This document shows positions 45,978 to 57,901 of a stretch of 64,000 nucleotides of DNA, one piece after another. The first letter of the stretch is position 1; every line of letters begins with the position of its first letter. Location of the stretch: NCBI RefSeq assembly GCF_034347425.1, contig NZ_CP133779.1, positions 3,906,001 to 3,970,000 of the forward strand, given 5' to 3'. The DNA is from Undibacterium sp. CCC3.4 (GTDB taxonomy: Bacteria; Pseudomonadota; Gammaproteobacteria; Burkholderiales; Burkholderiaceae_D). The translations under genes and the position numbers were made by a program. Under the pieces are notes generated by a model. That model did not search any database. It had not been told where the DNA came from and was given only the letters and a program-made list of their open reading frames with translations.

Positions 45978-48900
45978 TTAGCCTTCCTGCTTGGCCAGAT
46001 CAACCGCATCGCTGCCGCTGCCAAAGCGCTTGGCCAAGCGCCGTGCCAAGCGATCGAAGGCTAAGTAAATCACCGGGGTGGTAAACAAGGTCAACACCTG
46101 ACTGACCAGCAAACCACCGACCATGGTAATCCCCAGCGGTGAGCGCAGTTCCGAACCCATGCCGCCGCCTAACATCAACGGCAAGGCACCGAGCAAGGCC
46201 GCCATGGTGGTCATCAAGATCGGTCGAAAGCGCAGCAGGCAAGCCTGATAAATCGCATCGGCCGGGGCCATGCCATGATCGCGTTCGGCTTCGAGGGCGA
46301 AATCGATCATCATGATGGCGTTTTTCTTGACGATGCCGATCAAGAGGATGATGCCGATGATGGCAATCACACTCAAATCGCTGCCGCTGACCAGCAGGGC
46401 CAGCAAGGCACCGATGCCGGCCGATGGCAGGGTCGATAAGATGGTAATCGGGTGAATATAACTTTCATACAGCACGCCGAGCACGATGTACATGGTTACG
46501 ATGGCAGCTAAAATCAGCCACAAGGTATTGCTGAGCGAAGCTTGAAACGCCATCGCCGCTCCTTGAAAGCGGGTTTCTATACTGGCCGGCAAACCCAACT
46601 GCGCTTCAGTTTCATGTACCGCATCGACCGCCGTGCCGAGCGAAGCACCTTTGGCCAGATTAAAGGAAATCGTCGCCGTCGGGAATTGTCCGAGATGGTT
46701 GATGGTCAATGCCGCCGGCCGCTGACTGACGCTGGCCACGGTATCAAGCGCCACCGGGCCGCCGGCCAAGGTGGCGACGTAAATCCCTTTGAGCGACAGC
46801 AGTCCATTCTGCGCTTCCGGTGCCGATTCCAGCACCACCCGATATTGATTGGTCTGGGTGTAGATCGTCGAAATCAAACGCTGACCGTAGGCATCATAGA
46901 GGGCATTGTCGATCGCCGCCGTAGTCACGCCTAAGCGTGAGGCCGTATCGCGGTTGATTTCTACATAGGCTTGCAAGCCCTTGTCTTGCAAATCGCTGGT
47001 GACATCCGCCAGTGCCTCGATTTGCTGCAAGCGTTCGACTAATTTCGGCGTCCACTCCGACAATTCCTCGGGGCTGCTGGCTTGCAAAGTGAATTGATAC
47101 TGGGTGCGGCTGACGCGCGCATCGATGCTCAAGTCTTGCACCGGCTGCAAATACAGGGACAAGCCCGGCACATCGGTGACACTCTGCTGCAAGCGCGCCA
47201 GCACGGTACGGATATCGCCGCGTTCTTCCTTGGGTTTCAAGTTAATCAGCAAACGCCCGTTATTGAGTGAGGTATTAGTACCGTCGACACCGATGAAAGA
47301 CGACAAACTTTCGACTGCCGGATCGCGCAATAAGGCCTTCGCCAGCGTTTCCTGTTGCGCCGCCATGGCGGGGAAAGAAATCGACTGCGACGCTGCGCTG
47401 ATGCCTTGAATCGCACCGGTGTCTTGCAAGGGAAAGAAACCTTTCGGTACGAATAAATACAGCACCACCGTCAAGACCAGCGTCCCGAGTGCCACCAGCA
47501 GTGTCACACCCTGATGTCGCAAAACCCAACGCAACTGCGTGCCGTAAAAGGCGATGATGCGATCAAAAAATGCGCCGCTGACATGATAAAAACGACTTTG
47601 TTTCTGTTCCGGCACGTGTTTCAACAAGCGCGCGCACATCATCGGCGTGAGGGTCAGCGAAATGAAGGCGGAAATTAAAATCGACACCGCCAGGGTGACG
47701 GCGAATTCGCGGAACAAGCGCCCGACTACATCGCCCATGAACAGCAGCGGAATCAACACGGCGATGAGCGAAAAAGTTAAAGAAATGATGGTAAAACCGA
47801 TTTGCTTCGAGCCTTTCAAGGCCGCTTCCATCGGGCTGTCGCCAGCCTCGATGTAGCGCGAAATATTTTCTATCATCACAATCGCATCATCGACCACGAA
47901 GCCGGTGGCAATCGTCAAGGCCATCAGGGTCAGATTATTGATCGAGAAGCCGGACAAATACATGATGCCGAAAGTACCCACCAAGGACAACGGAACCGCC
48001 ACGGCTGGAATGATGGTGGCGGCCAGATTGCGCAAGAAAATAAAGATCACCATCACCACCAACGCTACCGACAGCATCAATTCAAATTCCACATCCTCCA
48101 CCGAGGCGCGAATCGTCAGCGTGCGATCGGTCAGGACCTTGACATCGACCGCCGCAGGCAAGCTGGTTTTCAATTGCGGCAGCAAGGCTTTGATTTTATC
48201 GGTGACTTTAATGACATTGGCACCGGGTTGGCGCTGCACATTTAAAATCACGGCCGGGGTGCTGCCAGCCCAAGCAGCCAGGCGCAGGTTTTCCGCGCCA
48301 TCGACCACCTTGGCAACATCGCGTACCCGTACCGGTGCACCGTTTTGATAGGCGATCACGACATCGCGGTATTCTTCAGCCGATTTCAATTGATCATTGC
48401 CATCGATGGTCGAGGCTTGCAAGGGGCCGTCAAAACTACCCTTGGCTTGATTAACATTGGCATTGCTGATGCCGGTACGAATATCGGCCAAAGTTAGACC
48501 GCGTGCTGCCAGCGCCTGGGTATTGCTTTGTATGCGCACGGCGGGACGTTGTCCGCCGCTGATGCTGACCAAACCGACGCCCGGTACTTGCGAAATTTTC
48601 TGCGCCAAACGGGTATCGACCAAGTCTTCTACTTTGGTCAGTGGCAGCGTATCGGAACTGATGGCAATCGTCATGATCGGCGTATCGGCCGGATTGACTT
48701 TATTGTAGATGGGCGGATTCGGCAAATCGCTGGGCAGCAGATTGACTGCACCGTTGATCGCGGCTTGCACTTCCTGTTCGGCCACATCAAGCGTGAGTTC
48801 GAGGCCAAACTGCAGCGTGATCACCGAAGCGCCGCCGGAACTGGACGAAGACATTTGCGACAAGCCCGGCATTTGACCGAACTGACGCTCGAGTGGTGCC

Positions 48901-49091
48901 GTCACCGATGAAGTCATCACATCCGGGCTGGCCCCCGGATACAGAGTGACGACTTGTATCGTCGGATAATCGACTTCGGGTAAGGCCGACACCGGCAACA
49001 AGCGCCAAGCCAGCAAACCGACCAGCAAAATGGCGAGCATGAGCAAACTGGTCGCGACAGGCCGCAGAATAAACGGACGGGAGGGGTTCAT
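45978..49091 (-). CDS. mdtB: RND efflux pump subunit, MdtB-like
   Basis: 1037 residues with the HAE1 architecture: N-terminal [36 protein letters not shown], two large periplasmic loops, the relay aspartates in [14 protein letters not shown], and [15 protein letters not shown] in the second half. It lies between the adaptor and the second pump subunit, as mdtB does in mdtABC operons. It uses the proton gradient to export drugs or other amphiphiles. Spacing to the adaptor is 15 bases. Confidence 0.93.
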   Translation of the reverse strand: MNPSRPFILRPVATSLLMLAILLVGLLAWRLLPVSALPEVDYPTIQVVTLYPGASPDVMTSSVTAPLERQFGQMPGLSQMSSSSSGGASVITLQFGLELTLDVAEQEVQAAINGAVNLLPSDLPNPPIYNKVNPADTPIMTIAISSDTLPLTKVEDLVDTRLAQKISQVPGVGLVSISGGQRPAVRIQSNTQALAARGLTLADIRTGISNANVNQAKGSFDGPLQASTIDGNDQLKSAEEYRDVVIAYQNGAPVRVRDVAKVVDGAENLRLAAWAGSTPAVILNVQRQPGANVIKVTDKIKALLPQLKTSLPAAVDVKVLTDRTLTIRASVEDVEFELMLSVALVVMVIFIFLRNLAATIIPAVAVPLSLVGTFGIMYLSGFSINNLTLMALTIATGFVVDDAIVMIENISRYIEAGDSPMEAALKGSKQIGFTIISLTFSLIAVLIPLLFMGDVVGRLFREFAVTLAVSILISAFISLTLTPMMCARLLKHVPEQKQSRFYHVSGAFFDRIIAFYGTQLRWVLRHQGVTLLVALGTLVLTVVLYLFVPKGFFPLQDTGAIQGISAASQSISFPAMAAQQETLAKALLRDPAVESLSSFIGVDGTNTSLNNGRLLINLKPKEERGDIRTVLARLQQSVTDVPGLSLYLQPVQDLSIDARVSRTQYQFTLQASSPEELSEWTPKLVERLQQIEALADVTSDLQDKGLQAYVEINRDTASRLGVTTAAIDNALYDAYGQRLISTIYTQTNQYRVVLESAPEAQNGLLSLKGIYVATLAGGPVALDTVASVSQRPAALTINHLGQFPTATISFNLAKGASLGTAVDAVHETEAQLGLPASIETRFQGAAMAFQASLSNTLWLILAAIVTMYIVLGVLYESYIHPITILSTLPSAGIGALLALLVSGSDLSVIAIIGIILLIGIVKKNAIMMIDFALEAERDHGMAPADAIYQACLLRFRPILMTTMAALLGALPLMLGGGMGSELRSPLGITMVGGLLVSQVLTLFTTPVIYLAFDRLARRLAKRFGSGSDAVDLAKQEG

Positions 49092-49106
49092 GCGCAGTCC
49101 TTGCGT

Positions 49107-50330
49107 TTACTGTGGAGCGGAAGCTGAGGTGGAAGCCGCAGCGCGGCGAGCAGCACCAGCGGCAGGCTTAGCCGAACGCTCAATCAGCTTGATCTTGGCA
49201 CCATCCCGCAATTTATCCAAACCATCGATGACGACCTTCTGCCCTGCTTCCAAACCTTCTTCGACGATGGTGTTGTCACCGCTCACCGCGCCAAGCTTGA
49301 GCTTACGTATCGTCACCGTTTCATCGGCATTAACCAAGTAGACGTAATTACCGACTTTACCAAGCTGCAGCGCCGCCGTTGCCACCGTCAAAACATCTTT
49401 ACGCACACCTAACTGCAAATGGATATTGACGAATTGATTGGGAAATAAAGTTTGATTCGCATTGGCGAATTTGGCTTTGATATTCACCGTGCCGGTAGTG
49501 GCATTGAGTTGATTATCGATCGCCAGCAGCACACCATCACTGATCTTGTTGCGATTATCACGATCCCAAGCTTCTACCTTCAAGGGTGTTTTACCGACCG
49601 CGGCGGCTTGCAAAACTTGTGTCAGATTATTTTCCGGCACGGCAAACACCACGTTGATAGGATCGGTCTGGGTAATCACCAGCAAGCCGTTGGTATCACT
49701 GGCATGCACGATATTCCCGAGATCAACCTGACGTAAACCGATGCGACCGGCCAGCGGTGCGCTGATACGGCTGTAACTCAACTGTAAGCGCGCATTATCG
49801 AGCGTACCTTGGTCTATCTTTACCGTTCCCTGGTACTGACGTTCCAAGGCTTCTTGCGTATCAAGCTGTTGCTGGGCGATGGAATTCTGACTCAATAACA
49901 AGCGATAACGTTGCAAATCGATTTGGGCATTTTTCAGTAAAGCTTGATCGCGCAATAACTGGCCTTCGGCTTGCAGCACCAAGGCTTGATATGGGCGCGG
50001 GTCTAATTCGGCCAGCAATTGGCCTTGCTTAACCATTTGCCCTTCGCTGAAATAAATTTTTTCCAGTTGACCATCGACCCGGCTGCGTAAGGTCACCGTC
50101 GCCGTCGCCGCCACGGTGCCCAAGGCCGTCAACTGCAATGGGGCATCCTGACGCTGCACCACACTCACGCCTACCGATTGCGCACCGCCTTTACGGCTAG
50201 GGCCAGCCTCGTTGGCTGCGGCACTCGGCTTGTGCGTAATCCACCAAATGCCGGAACCGGCGGCGGCCAGCAAGACCGCGAGCACGGCATAGCGCAAATA
50301 CGGAGTAGAAGTTTTTTTCAAATCAGGCAT
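49107..50330 (-). CDS. mdtA: RND efflux periplasmic adaptor, MdtA-like
   Basis: 407 residues. An N-terminal membrane segment (YAVLAVLLAAAGSGIWWI) is followed by the barrel-sandwich/lipoyl region (TVTLRSRVDGQLEKIYFSEGQMVKQGQLLAELDPRPY), an alpha-hairpin, and the second half LSYSRISAPLAGRIGLRQVDLGNIV. It links the pump to the outer membrane channel. The C-terminus is Ala/Ser-rich. It is the first gene of the efflux operon, and its promoter probably lies in the 264-base gap before 50595. No regulator gene is adjacent. Confidence 0.94.
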   Translation of the reverse strand: MPDLKKTSTPYLRYAVLAVLLAAAGSGIWWITHKPSAAANEAGPSRKGGAQSVGVSVVQRQDAPLQLTALGTVAATATVTLRSRVDGQLEKIYFSEGQMVKQGQLLAELDPRPYQALVLQAEGQLLRDQALLKNAQIDLQRYRLLLSQNSIAQQQLDTQEALERQYQGTVKIDQGTLDNARLQLSYSRISAPLAGRIGLRQVDLGNIVHASDTNGLLVITQTDPINVVFAVPENNLTQVLQAAAVGKTPLKVEAWDRDNRNKISDGVLLAIDNQLNATTGTVNIKAKFANANQTLFPNQFVNIHLQLGVRKDVLTVATAALQLGKVGNYVYLVNADETVTIRKLKLGAVSGDNTIVEEGLEAGQKVVIDGLDKLRDGAKIKLIERSAKPAAGAARRAAASTSASAPQ

Positions 50331-50594
50331 GATGATTTATTTTTCAGAAAAGATGCGAACAGGGTGCGGCGCGAGCGTGCGGATACACGGCAAACAAAGC
50401 GCGTGTGGTGCGATGGGGATGGTAGAGCAGCGTGGAGAAGATGTGGTCAATATTCATTACAGAGCATGATAATTTATCCGCGCCGCAATTAGCAAACCCT
50501 GCTTTGTATAAAGTTGTTTCCTTAAGCCACAGGCGTGCTACATGCGCAGCGCTGCGCCTGTAAGCTTGCACCACGCCGGCACGCCAACATGAGA

Positions 50595-52232
50595 TCAAGC
50601 CAGACGTTGGTACTTATTTTGCTGCGCCGGCGCAGCGCGCAATCCAAGGCTTGGCACTTGCACAAGGGCGGCAACATGATGTTGATCGAGCTTAAACACC
50701 CCCACCGTGACCACCAAGTCTTGCGCCTGCCCCTTGAGCAAACTGGCCGCCGCCGCCATTTGCTCTACCAAGGCAGCATTTTGCTGGGTATTTTGATCCA
50801 TTTGCGTCAGCGCTTGACCGATTTGACCGATGCCCAAGGCTTGTTCATGGCTGGCCGCATTGATTTCAGCTATCAAATCCGTCACTTTTTGTATCGAGTT
50901 AACCACTTCAGCGATAGTCTCACCGGCTTCATCGACCAAGTTCGTTCCTTGCTGTACCCGGTCGACACTGGTTGTAATCAAGGTCTTGATCTCTTTGGCG
51001 GCCTCGGCACTGCGTCCGGCCAAGCTGCGCACTTCCGAGGCGACGACGGCAAAGCCGCGCCCTTGTTCACCAGCCCGTGCCGCTTCAACCGCCGCATTTA
51101 AAGCCAGAATATTGGTCTGAAACGCGATGCCATCGATGACACCGATAATGTCGGCGATTTTGCGCGAGGCTTGGTTGATTTCTTTCATGGTGTCGACCAC
51201 TTGGCTGACCACCGCCCCACCCTTGTTGGCAAAGCTCTGCGCACTCATCGCCAACTGGTTCGCTTGACGTACATTATCGGCATTTTGTTTCACCGTCGAA
51301 CCCAATTCTTCCATCGAGGCCGCCGTCTGTTCCAGCGCGCTGGCTTGGTTTTCGGTGCGGGCCGATAAATCGTGGTTACCTTGTGCAATCTCGGCACTGG
51401 CGGCAGCAATACTTTCACTGCCCAAACGCACATTCCCCACCACCACGACCAAACTCTCTTGCATGGTCTTGAGTTGCGCCATCATGCTGGCGGCGTCGCC
51501 GTTTTCCAGCACGATCGCTTGCGACAGATCGCCGGCGGCAACCCGCCTGGCCAAACCGGCTGCCTCGCCCGGCTCAGCACCGAGTTCATGACCGATGTCG
51601 CGCACCAGCTTACTGCCGAAGACAGCGGCAAACAGTACACCTAAGGCAATGGCCGCAAGCGACAGCGTACGGATGAAGCCATAGTTAGCCACGGCCACGT
51701 CATATTCGCTTTTTGATACATCCAGTTGCAATTGATTTAATTTTTGCGAGGCCAGGTTCACCGCCGGTGCCAGCACACTGATCTTGCCGGTGTAAATAGC
51801 CAGTGCGGCGTCGTTTTGACCGGCCAGCATCGCATCGGCGGCTGGCAGCAAAGCTTCTTGCACATACGGCAAGCGCAATGCATCAAAGTTCTTTGCCAAC
51901 ACTTGCTCGTCAGGCGTCAGGTAAGTCGCCATATACTCAGCCCACACCTTGGAAGCTTGCACTACGTTACTGCGCAACTCAGTATTACGCTTGGCGACAT
52001 GTTCTGGCGCTGGCTGCAACAGCATATCCATCACCAAGACGCGATTGCGCTGTAGCAAATAATTAACTTCCGCCAGTTGACCCAAGCAAATTACCCGGTC
52101 TTCATACACCGTCTTCAAAGAATTATTCGACTTATTCACCCCATACAAACCGATCAGGCCAACCGCGAGCAGTAGTAAGGCCAACAGCCCGTTCAAGATA
52201 TGCAGACGGGTGGAAACTTTGAGCTGAGTCAT
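50595..52232 (-). CDS. Methyl-accepting chemotaxis protein
   Basis: 545 residues. TM1 is at ~10-30 ([17 protein letters not shown]), then a four-helix-bundle periplasmic sensor (4HB_MCP, ~35-185), TM2 at ~187-210, a HAMP segment, and the cytoplasmic signalling hairpin with the tip [31 protein letters not shown]. It signals through CheW/CheA to control swimming. The C-terminus (NKYQRLA) lacks the NWETF-type pentapeptide that tethers CheR, so methylation probably depends on other receptors. It stands alone on the minus strand. Confidence 0.95.
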   Translation of the reverse strand: MTQLKVSTRLHILNGLLALLLLAVGLIGLYGVNKSNNSLKTVYEDRVICLGQLAEVNYLLQRNRVLVMDMLLQPAPEHVAKRNTELRSNVVQASKVWAEYMATYLTPDEQVLAKNFDALRLPYVQEALLPAADAMLAGQNDAALAIYTGKISVLAPAVNLASQKLNQLQLDVSKSEYDVAVANYGFIRTLSLAAIALGVLFAAVFGSKLVRDIGHELGAEPGEAAGLARRVAAGDLSQAIVLENGDAASMMAQLKTMQESLVVVVGNVRLGSESIAAASAEIAQGNHDLSARTENQASALEQTAASMEELGSTVKQNADNVRQANQLAMSAQSFANKGGAVVSQVVDTMKEINQASRKIADIIGVIDGIAFQTNILALNAAVEAARAGEQGRGFAVVASEVRSLAGRSAEAAKEIKTLITTSVDRVQQGTNLVDEAGETIAEVVNSIQKVTDLIAEINAASHEQALGIGQIGQALTQMDQNTQQNAALVEQMAAAASLLKGQAQDLVVTVGVFKLDQHHVAALVQVPSLGLRAAPAQQNKYQRLA

Positions 52233-52324
52233 TTGCGCCTTTTTGATTTGCTTTCAATCAATAATAGCAAGCTAAAAGACAACTGCGGCGATTTAACATT
52301 CTTTTACGGACAAATACACAACAC

Positions 52325-53865
<1,541 letters not shown>

Positions 53866-54309
53866 TCAGCCGTCGATCTCGGCCCAGCAATTCGGCGTTT
53901 CATACAGCGTCACTTTGGTGAGCGCCAAGCTACGGCCGTAGCGGTCGTGGTAAACAGGTTTGAGTATATCGAAAGCTATTTTGGCTAAATTTTCTACCGT
54001 CGGCACACGATCGATGACCACGGTTTTATGCCCCGGCAATTGATCGAGAAAATTCTTGATCAGGTAATCTTTTTCGTAAACAATAAAGGAATGGTCCCAC
54101 AGATTGACCAGGTGTTCATTGGCCAGCGCTTTGATATCGCCGAAATCCATGATCATGCCGTTATCGGACTCGCCATCTTGCTGCACCACTTCGCCAGTCA
54201 GGGTGATTTGCAAGGTATAGCGGTGGCCGTGCAGGTTGCGGCACTGACTGCTGTGGTCGGGAATCCGATGACCGGCATCGAATTCCATTTTTCGGGTAAT
54301 CGTTAACAT
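53866..54309 (-). CDS. queD: 6-carboxytetrahydropterin synthase
   Basis: 147 residues of the PTPS fold. The zinc ligands are H14, H27 and H29 (DAGHRIPDH, NLHGHRY), and the catalytic cysteine is C23 in SQCRNLHGH. The C-terminal LYETPNCWAEI closes the active site. It converts dihydroneopterin triphosphate to 6-carboxytetrahydropterin in queuosine biosynthesis. The start at 54309 (MLTITRKMEFDAGHR) is preferred to the longer frame, because that frame overlaps queE. It starts seven bases after queE. Confidence 0.95.
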   Translation of the reverse strand: MLTITRKMEFDAGHRIPDHSSQCRNLHGHRYTLQITLTGEVVQQDGESDNGMIMDFGDIKALANEHLVNLWDHSFIVYEKDYLIKNFLDQLPGHKTVVIDRVPTVENLAKIAFDILKPVYHDRYGRSLALTKVTLYETPNCWAEIDG

Positions 54310-54316
54310 GTCGCGC

Positions 54317-54964
54317 TTAAGGAATGTGTAAAAGTTTATGGGTCTGCACACTGAGCTTCCAATGCGGATGCTGCTTGCAGAAATCGACGGCAAGGCGCAG
54401 ATTATCCTCTCTCAGAGGGCCATCCATGGCTTGAACAAAGTAATGTTCAAAATCAAGATCGGCATATGTTGCCATGTTTTGGCCGATTTGCGGCATCACC
54501 ACCTTGATTTCATTACCCTTGCGCACTACCAGCTCAGCCCCCATTTTTGGGCTCACGCACACCCAATCGACGCCAACCGGCACCGGCAAAGTACCATTGG
54601 TTTCAATGGCAATGGTAAATCCGACGGCATGCAAGGCCGCGATCAAGCCGGCATCGAGCTGCATCAGCGGTTCGCCGCCGGTCAGCACAACATACTTACT
54701 GGCCGGGTAAGCCGATGGCCACAGCGCATTGATCACCGCCGCCAAAGCCTCGGGCGTCTTGAATTTACCGCCGCCCAAGCCATCGGTGCCGACAAAATCG
54801 GTATCGCAAAACTGGCAAATCGCCGTAGCGCGGTCTTGCTCGCGCCCTGACCACAAATTACAGCCGGCGAAACGACAAAACACCGCCGGGCGCCCGGCAT
54901 GATTGCCCTCGCCCTGCAAGGTGTAAAAAATTTCTTTGACACTATAGGTCACGAGGTATTCCAT
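54317..54964 (-). CDS. queE: 7-carboxy-7-deazaguanine synthase
   Basis: 215 residues. This radical SAM enzyme has the QueE-type expanded cluster motif: first cysteine in FAGCNLWSG, then after a 14-residue insert the pair in CQFCDTDFVG. The substrate loop YTLQGEGNHAGRPAVFCRF and TGGEPLMQLD are family hallmarks. It turns 6-carboxytetrahydropterin into 7-carboxy-7-deazaguanine, the step after QueD. It is the first gene of the operon. Confidence 0.95.
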   Translation of the reverse strand: MEYLVTYSVKEIFYTLQGEGNHAGRPAVFCRFAGCNLWSGREQDRATAICQFCDTDFVGTDGLGGGKFKTPEALAAVINALWPSAYPASKYVVLTGGEPLMQLDAGLIAALHAVGFTIAIETNGTLPVPVGVDWVCVSPKMGAELVVRKGNEIKVVMPQIGQNMATYADLDFEHYFVQAMDGPLREDNLRLAVDFCKQHPHWKLSVQTHKLLHIP

Positions 54965-55135
54965 TCATTGATCGATCAGCTCGATGCCGACGCGCCATTT
55001 GGCAGACTGCCAAGCGGAGCGCGAAGGATACAGCACTTTAGCCATGGCTTCAATATACGAGAAAATCGGCTGGCGTGCTGGGGTCGGTGATATTAGTGAT
55101 AAAAAATTACTAAAATACCACGTGAGTTCGAAGCT

Positions 55136-55861
55136 GTCGCTAAAGAGTTTGCAATCGGCATCACTACCCCAAGCGGCAACCCCGTCATTCCTGCGCGCTT
55201 TTGGCAGGAACCCCGTGGCGTTCGTGCTTAACTGCAAATGCCAGAAATCATGGCATTCGCAGCGCTGAAAACGACACTGGGTTCCCGCCAAAGGCATGCG
55301 GGAATGACGAGGTTGCGGCATGCGAAAATAACGAGGCTACGGCATGCGGGAATGTCGCTAAAGGGTTTGCAATCAGCATCACTACCCCAACCGGCAAACT
55401 CGTCATTCCTGCGCGCTTTTGGCAGGAACCCCGCGGCGTTCGTGCTTAACTGCAAATGCCAGAAATCATGGCATTCGCAGCGCTGAAAACGACACTGGGT
55501 TCCCGCCAAAGGCATGCGGGAATGACGAGGCTACGGCATGCGGGAATGACGAGGCTACGGCATGCGGAAATAATGAGACTGCGACATGCGGGAATGTCGC
55601 TAAAGGGTTTGCAATCAGCATCACTATCCCAACCGGCAAACTCGTCATTCCTGCGCGCTTTTGGCAGGAACCCCGTGGCGTTCGTGCCTAACTGCGAATG
55701 CCAGAAAGCATGGCATTTGCAGCGCTGAAAACGACACTGGGTTCCCGCCAAAGGCATGCGGGAATGACGAGGTTGCGGCATGCGGGAATGACGAGGCTGC
55801 GGCATGCGGAAATAACGAGGCTGCGGCATGCGGGAATGACGAGGCTGCGGCATGTGAGAAT
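55136..55861. repeat. Nested tandem repeat array: three copies with 2, 3 and 4 internal 24-bp units
   Basis: Three consecutive copies of the dispersed repeat run in the same direction: 55136-55353 (218 bp), 55354-55595 (242 bp) and 55596-55861 (266 bp). Each opens with gtcgctaaag, passes through ttcctgcgcgcttttggcag, tgccagaaa..tggcatt and gcgctgaaaacgacactgg, and ends in 24-bp units of the type catgcgggaatgacgaggct. The copies carry 2, 3 and 4 full units plus a partial one, which accounts exactly for the 24-bp length steps. The array fills most of the 54965-55871 gap and ends 10 bases from the GIY-YIG gene. There are no spacers, so it is not CRISPR. Confidence 0.9.
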
Positions 55862-55871
55862 GTTGGTGTCG

Positions 55872-56165
55872 TTACGCTTTCAATGCGAAGTACAAATCAT
55901 TCCAATAGGGATTAGTCGTTTCGATTTTCCGAATCTTCCATGCCCGCTTCCATTTTTTGATTTGTTTTTCGCGAAGAATGGCTGACTCAATCGATTCGTG
56001 CTGCTCAAACCAGACCAGCTTATCAATATTGTGTTGCTTAGAAAACCCATCGACAAATTTATTCTTGTGCTCGTACACACGCTTCAACAAATCGCTTGTT
56101 ACACCCACATACAAGCTACCGTTTCGATGGCTGGCTAGCAGGTACACGTAAGAATATTTAGTCAT
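55872..56165 (-). CDS. Single-domain GIY-YIG endonuclease
   Basis: 97 residues, essentially one GIY-YIG domain. The motif halves are YVYLL (6-10) and LYVGVT (18-23). The catalytic arginine is R29 in LLKRVYEHK, the metal glutamate is E66 in AILREKQIKKWKR, and an asparagine follows in NPYWNDLY. It should nick or cut DNA. It is the small YhbQ/UvrC-N-like type common in beta- and gammaproteobacteria. Its upstream neighbour on the same strand is an HTH regulator whose gene overlaps it by eight bases. Its 3' end is 10 bases from a nested repeat array, suggesting the repeats may be its targets. Confidence 0.93.
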   Translation of the reverse strand: MTKYSYVYLLASHRNGSLYVGVTSDLLKRVYEHKNKFVDGFSKQHNIDKLVWFEQHESIESAILREKQIKKWKRAWKIRKIETTNPYWNDLYFALKA

Positions 56166-56376
56166 GGCTAAAATACGAAAAAAGCGCGTAGGAATGCAAA
56201 CCCAGTGCCAACAAAATTCTCGTCAATCGTGAAAATCTGATATCGGCTTCTCCAGCCTCTATTGTAATAATTGTTCGCCGAGAAACGCGAGCAGATTGAA
56301 CAAGTTGATCTTGCGTTATTTTCATCTGTTTGCGGGCATCCGCGATTTTTTGGGCTATGTTTAACGAATTGAGCAA
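56158..56376 (-). CDS. Small XRE-type helix-turn-helix protein
   Basis: 72 residues, nearly all one HTH_3 domain: IAQKIADARKQMKITQDQLVQSARVSRRTIITIEAGEADI, then RLTRILLALGL. This resembles HipB-like and other small DNA-binding regulators. The start appears to be TTG at 56376 with AGGTG about seven bases upstream; no ATG is available before the domain. It overlaps the GIY-YIG gene by eight bases, so the two are co-translated. No HipA-type toxin is adjacent, so regulation of the nuclease, or recruitment of it to DNA, is an open possibility. Confidence 0.85.
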   Translation of the reverse strand: MLNSLNIAQKIADARKQMKITQDQLVQSARVSRRTIITIEAGEADIRFSRLTRILLALGLHSYALFSYFSHD

Positions 56377-56436
56377 TTTATTGCACCTTCAAGCTGACTG
56401 TAAACCGAATTCAGCCATCTGGTGTACCATCTTGCT

Positions 56437-56610
56437 ATGAAGAAAGCAGACAGCCACTCCGAGCACCGCGGCAACAAATCCAGTTTACCGAGCAAGCCTT
56501 GTGTCAGCTGTGGTTTGACGATGACTTGGCGACGCAGTTGGGCCAAGAATTGGGCCGAAGTGAAATATTGCTCGCAAGCATGCCGCCGCAACAAGCCAGC
56601 CCAGCCATGA
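56437..56610 (+). CDS. DUF2256 small zinc-finger-like protein
   Basis: 57 residues. The DUF2256 pattern is present: KPCVSCGLTMTWRRSWAKNWAEVKYCSQACRR, with two CxxC-type pairs (CVSC and CSQAC) that likely bind zinc. The function of the family is unknown. The stop overlaps the next gene's ATG by four bases. It is divergent from the HTH gene. Confidence 0.85.
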   Translation: MKKADSHSEHRGNKSSLPSKPCVSCGLTMTWRRSWAKNWAEVKYCSQACRRNKPAQP

Positions 56611-57053
56611 GTTCGGGCCTCACTGACACCGATAGAAAAGCAAAATCCATGCACACTCCGACTGACGACACGGCGGTACCGGCCCTGACGGTTTTATACG
56701 ACGGCGCCTGCCCTTTATGCAAGCGTGAAATTGCCATGTACCAAGGCATGGAAGCGCGTGAAAGCCTGTGTTTTGCCGATATCAGCGCGGCTGACACGGC
56801 GCTGCCACCCGGCACCACGCGCCAACAATTACTGCAGCGTTTTCATGTACGCAGCGCCGATGGCGTATTGCACAGCGGCGCGGCAGCCTTCGTCTTGCTG
56901 TGGGCCACCCTGCCCGGCTGGCGCTGGCTGGCGCGGCTGGCGCGCTGGCCCGGCATGCTGTGGTTGATGGAACGTGGCTACCGGTTTTTTTTGCGCTTCC
57001 GGCCGCAGTTGCAAAAATTGGCCGCACGTGCAGAACGTCGCCAAACACGCTGA
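56607..57053 (+). CDS. DCC family (DUF393) thiol-disulfide oxidoreductase-like protein
   Basis: 148 residues from the overlapping ATG at 56607; an alternative start at 56649 would give 134. The family motif is VLYDGACPLCKREIAMYQ, with the C-x-x-C (CPLC) redox pair. A later hydrophobic region (LLWATLPGWRWLARLARWPGMLWLM) may contact the membrane. Such proteins are thought to act in thiol-disulfide exchange. The ATGA overlap suggests co-expression with DUF2256. The strength of the two starts cannot be separated by ribosome sites. Confidence 0.85.
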   Translation: MSSGLTDTDRKAKSMHTPTDDTAVPALTVLYDGACPLCKREIAMYQGMEARESLCFADISAADTALPPGTTRQQLLQRFHVRSADGVLHSGAAAFVLLWATLPGWRWLARLARWPGMLWLMERGYRFFLRFRPQLQKLAARAERRQTR

Positions 57054-57058
57054 GTACT

Positions 57059-57901
57059 TCAGCGTCGCCCTTGTTGCAACAGTAATTTACCGATTTCTCT
57101 GATGCGCTGATGACTGGCAGCCAAAGACATGGCATTCGTATGCACCGAGCCATTGCCTATCACTAAATCATGGCTATGCCGTTTGGCCGAGCCGAAGACG
57201 ATACGAGCGCCGGCAGCGCCAGCTTGGAAGTTGACGCTTTGGCCGGCACCAAAACTGAGTAATTCCAAAGATTCCGCTACCCCATCGAGCAAGATATTGC
57301 CGGCAAACGGAAAAGCCCAGCAGACATCGTGCTGGGCCGGCACGTCATAGCGCCAACTGGCGCGCGGCTGCAGGTTTAAGACCAAATAATTCATATCTTG
57401 CTGAGTATCAATAACGCTACGTAAGCGCTGGCTCGGCAAGCTTATCTGGCCTGAGAGTAAGCGCAGCTCGCCGCCCGGCACTTGTGCCACTGGCACCTGA
57501 TGCGGTGCAACATACTGTGCCAAGGCCGCCGCTTCTTCGGCCTCAGGCGGCAGCGCCACCCATAATTGAAAACCGCTGGCCCAGCCGTCGGTTTCAAACT
57601 TAGCTTGATGCCAAACCCCACCACCGGCTTGCAAGCATTCGAGGCCGCCGGCTGGCAATACCCCAGATTGACCGATGCTGTCTTGGTAGGCGATATCCGA
57701 ATCGGGTTGCCAGGTCAGGGTGGCGATACCGGAATGCGGGTGCATGCCAAAGCTGAAACCTCGCTGCACCGGCGCATTAAAAAAATCCAAAAAGATAAAT
57801 GGCTTCAGTTGCTCACCGAGTGTAGCCGGATCAATCAGGCGCGTAATCGGGCCATGTTTACTGCCGCGATAGCGCGCAGTAAGGGGTTTCTCTTCGCTCA
57901 T
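57059..57901 (-). CDS. Pirin family protein
   Basis: 280 residues, two cupin domains of the pirin type. The N-terminal metal site is in FSFGMHPHSGIATLTW with the HxH pair, followed by GGLECLQAGGGVWHQ, another family hallmark. Bacterial pirins are Fe-binding proteins, some acting as quercetin dioxygenases, others as regulators of pyruvate metabolism. GGGGAAG precedes the ATG. It converges with the DCC gene, five bases apart. Confidence 0.92.
   Translation of the reverse strand: MSEEKPLTARYRGSKHGPITRLIDPATLGEQLKPFIFLDFFNAPVQRGFSFGMHPHSGIATLTWQPDSDIAYQDSIGQSGVLPAGGLECLQAGGGVWHQAKFETDGWASGFQLWVALPPEAEEAAALAQYVAPHQVPVAQVPGGELRLLSGQISLPSQRLRSVIDTQQDMNYLVLNLQPRASWRYDVPAQHDVCWAFPFAGNILLDGVAESLELLSFGAGQSVNFQAGAAGARIVFGSAKRHSHDLVIGNGSVHTNAMSLAASHQRIREIGKLLLQQGRR

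Noticed and set aside
55136..55861. CRISPR-like array
   Set aside because: The 24-bp units are directly adjacent without unique spacers, and no cas genes are present. It is a nested tandem repeat.
55201..55985. Frames through the 24-bp units giving repeated ACGNDEA-type octapeptides
   Set aside because: The unit length is a multiple of three, so any frame without a stop yields a periodic peptide on either strand. There are no ribosome sites, and the same sequence occurs as a non-coding dispersed repeat.
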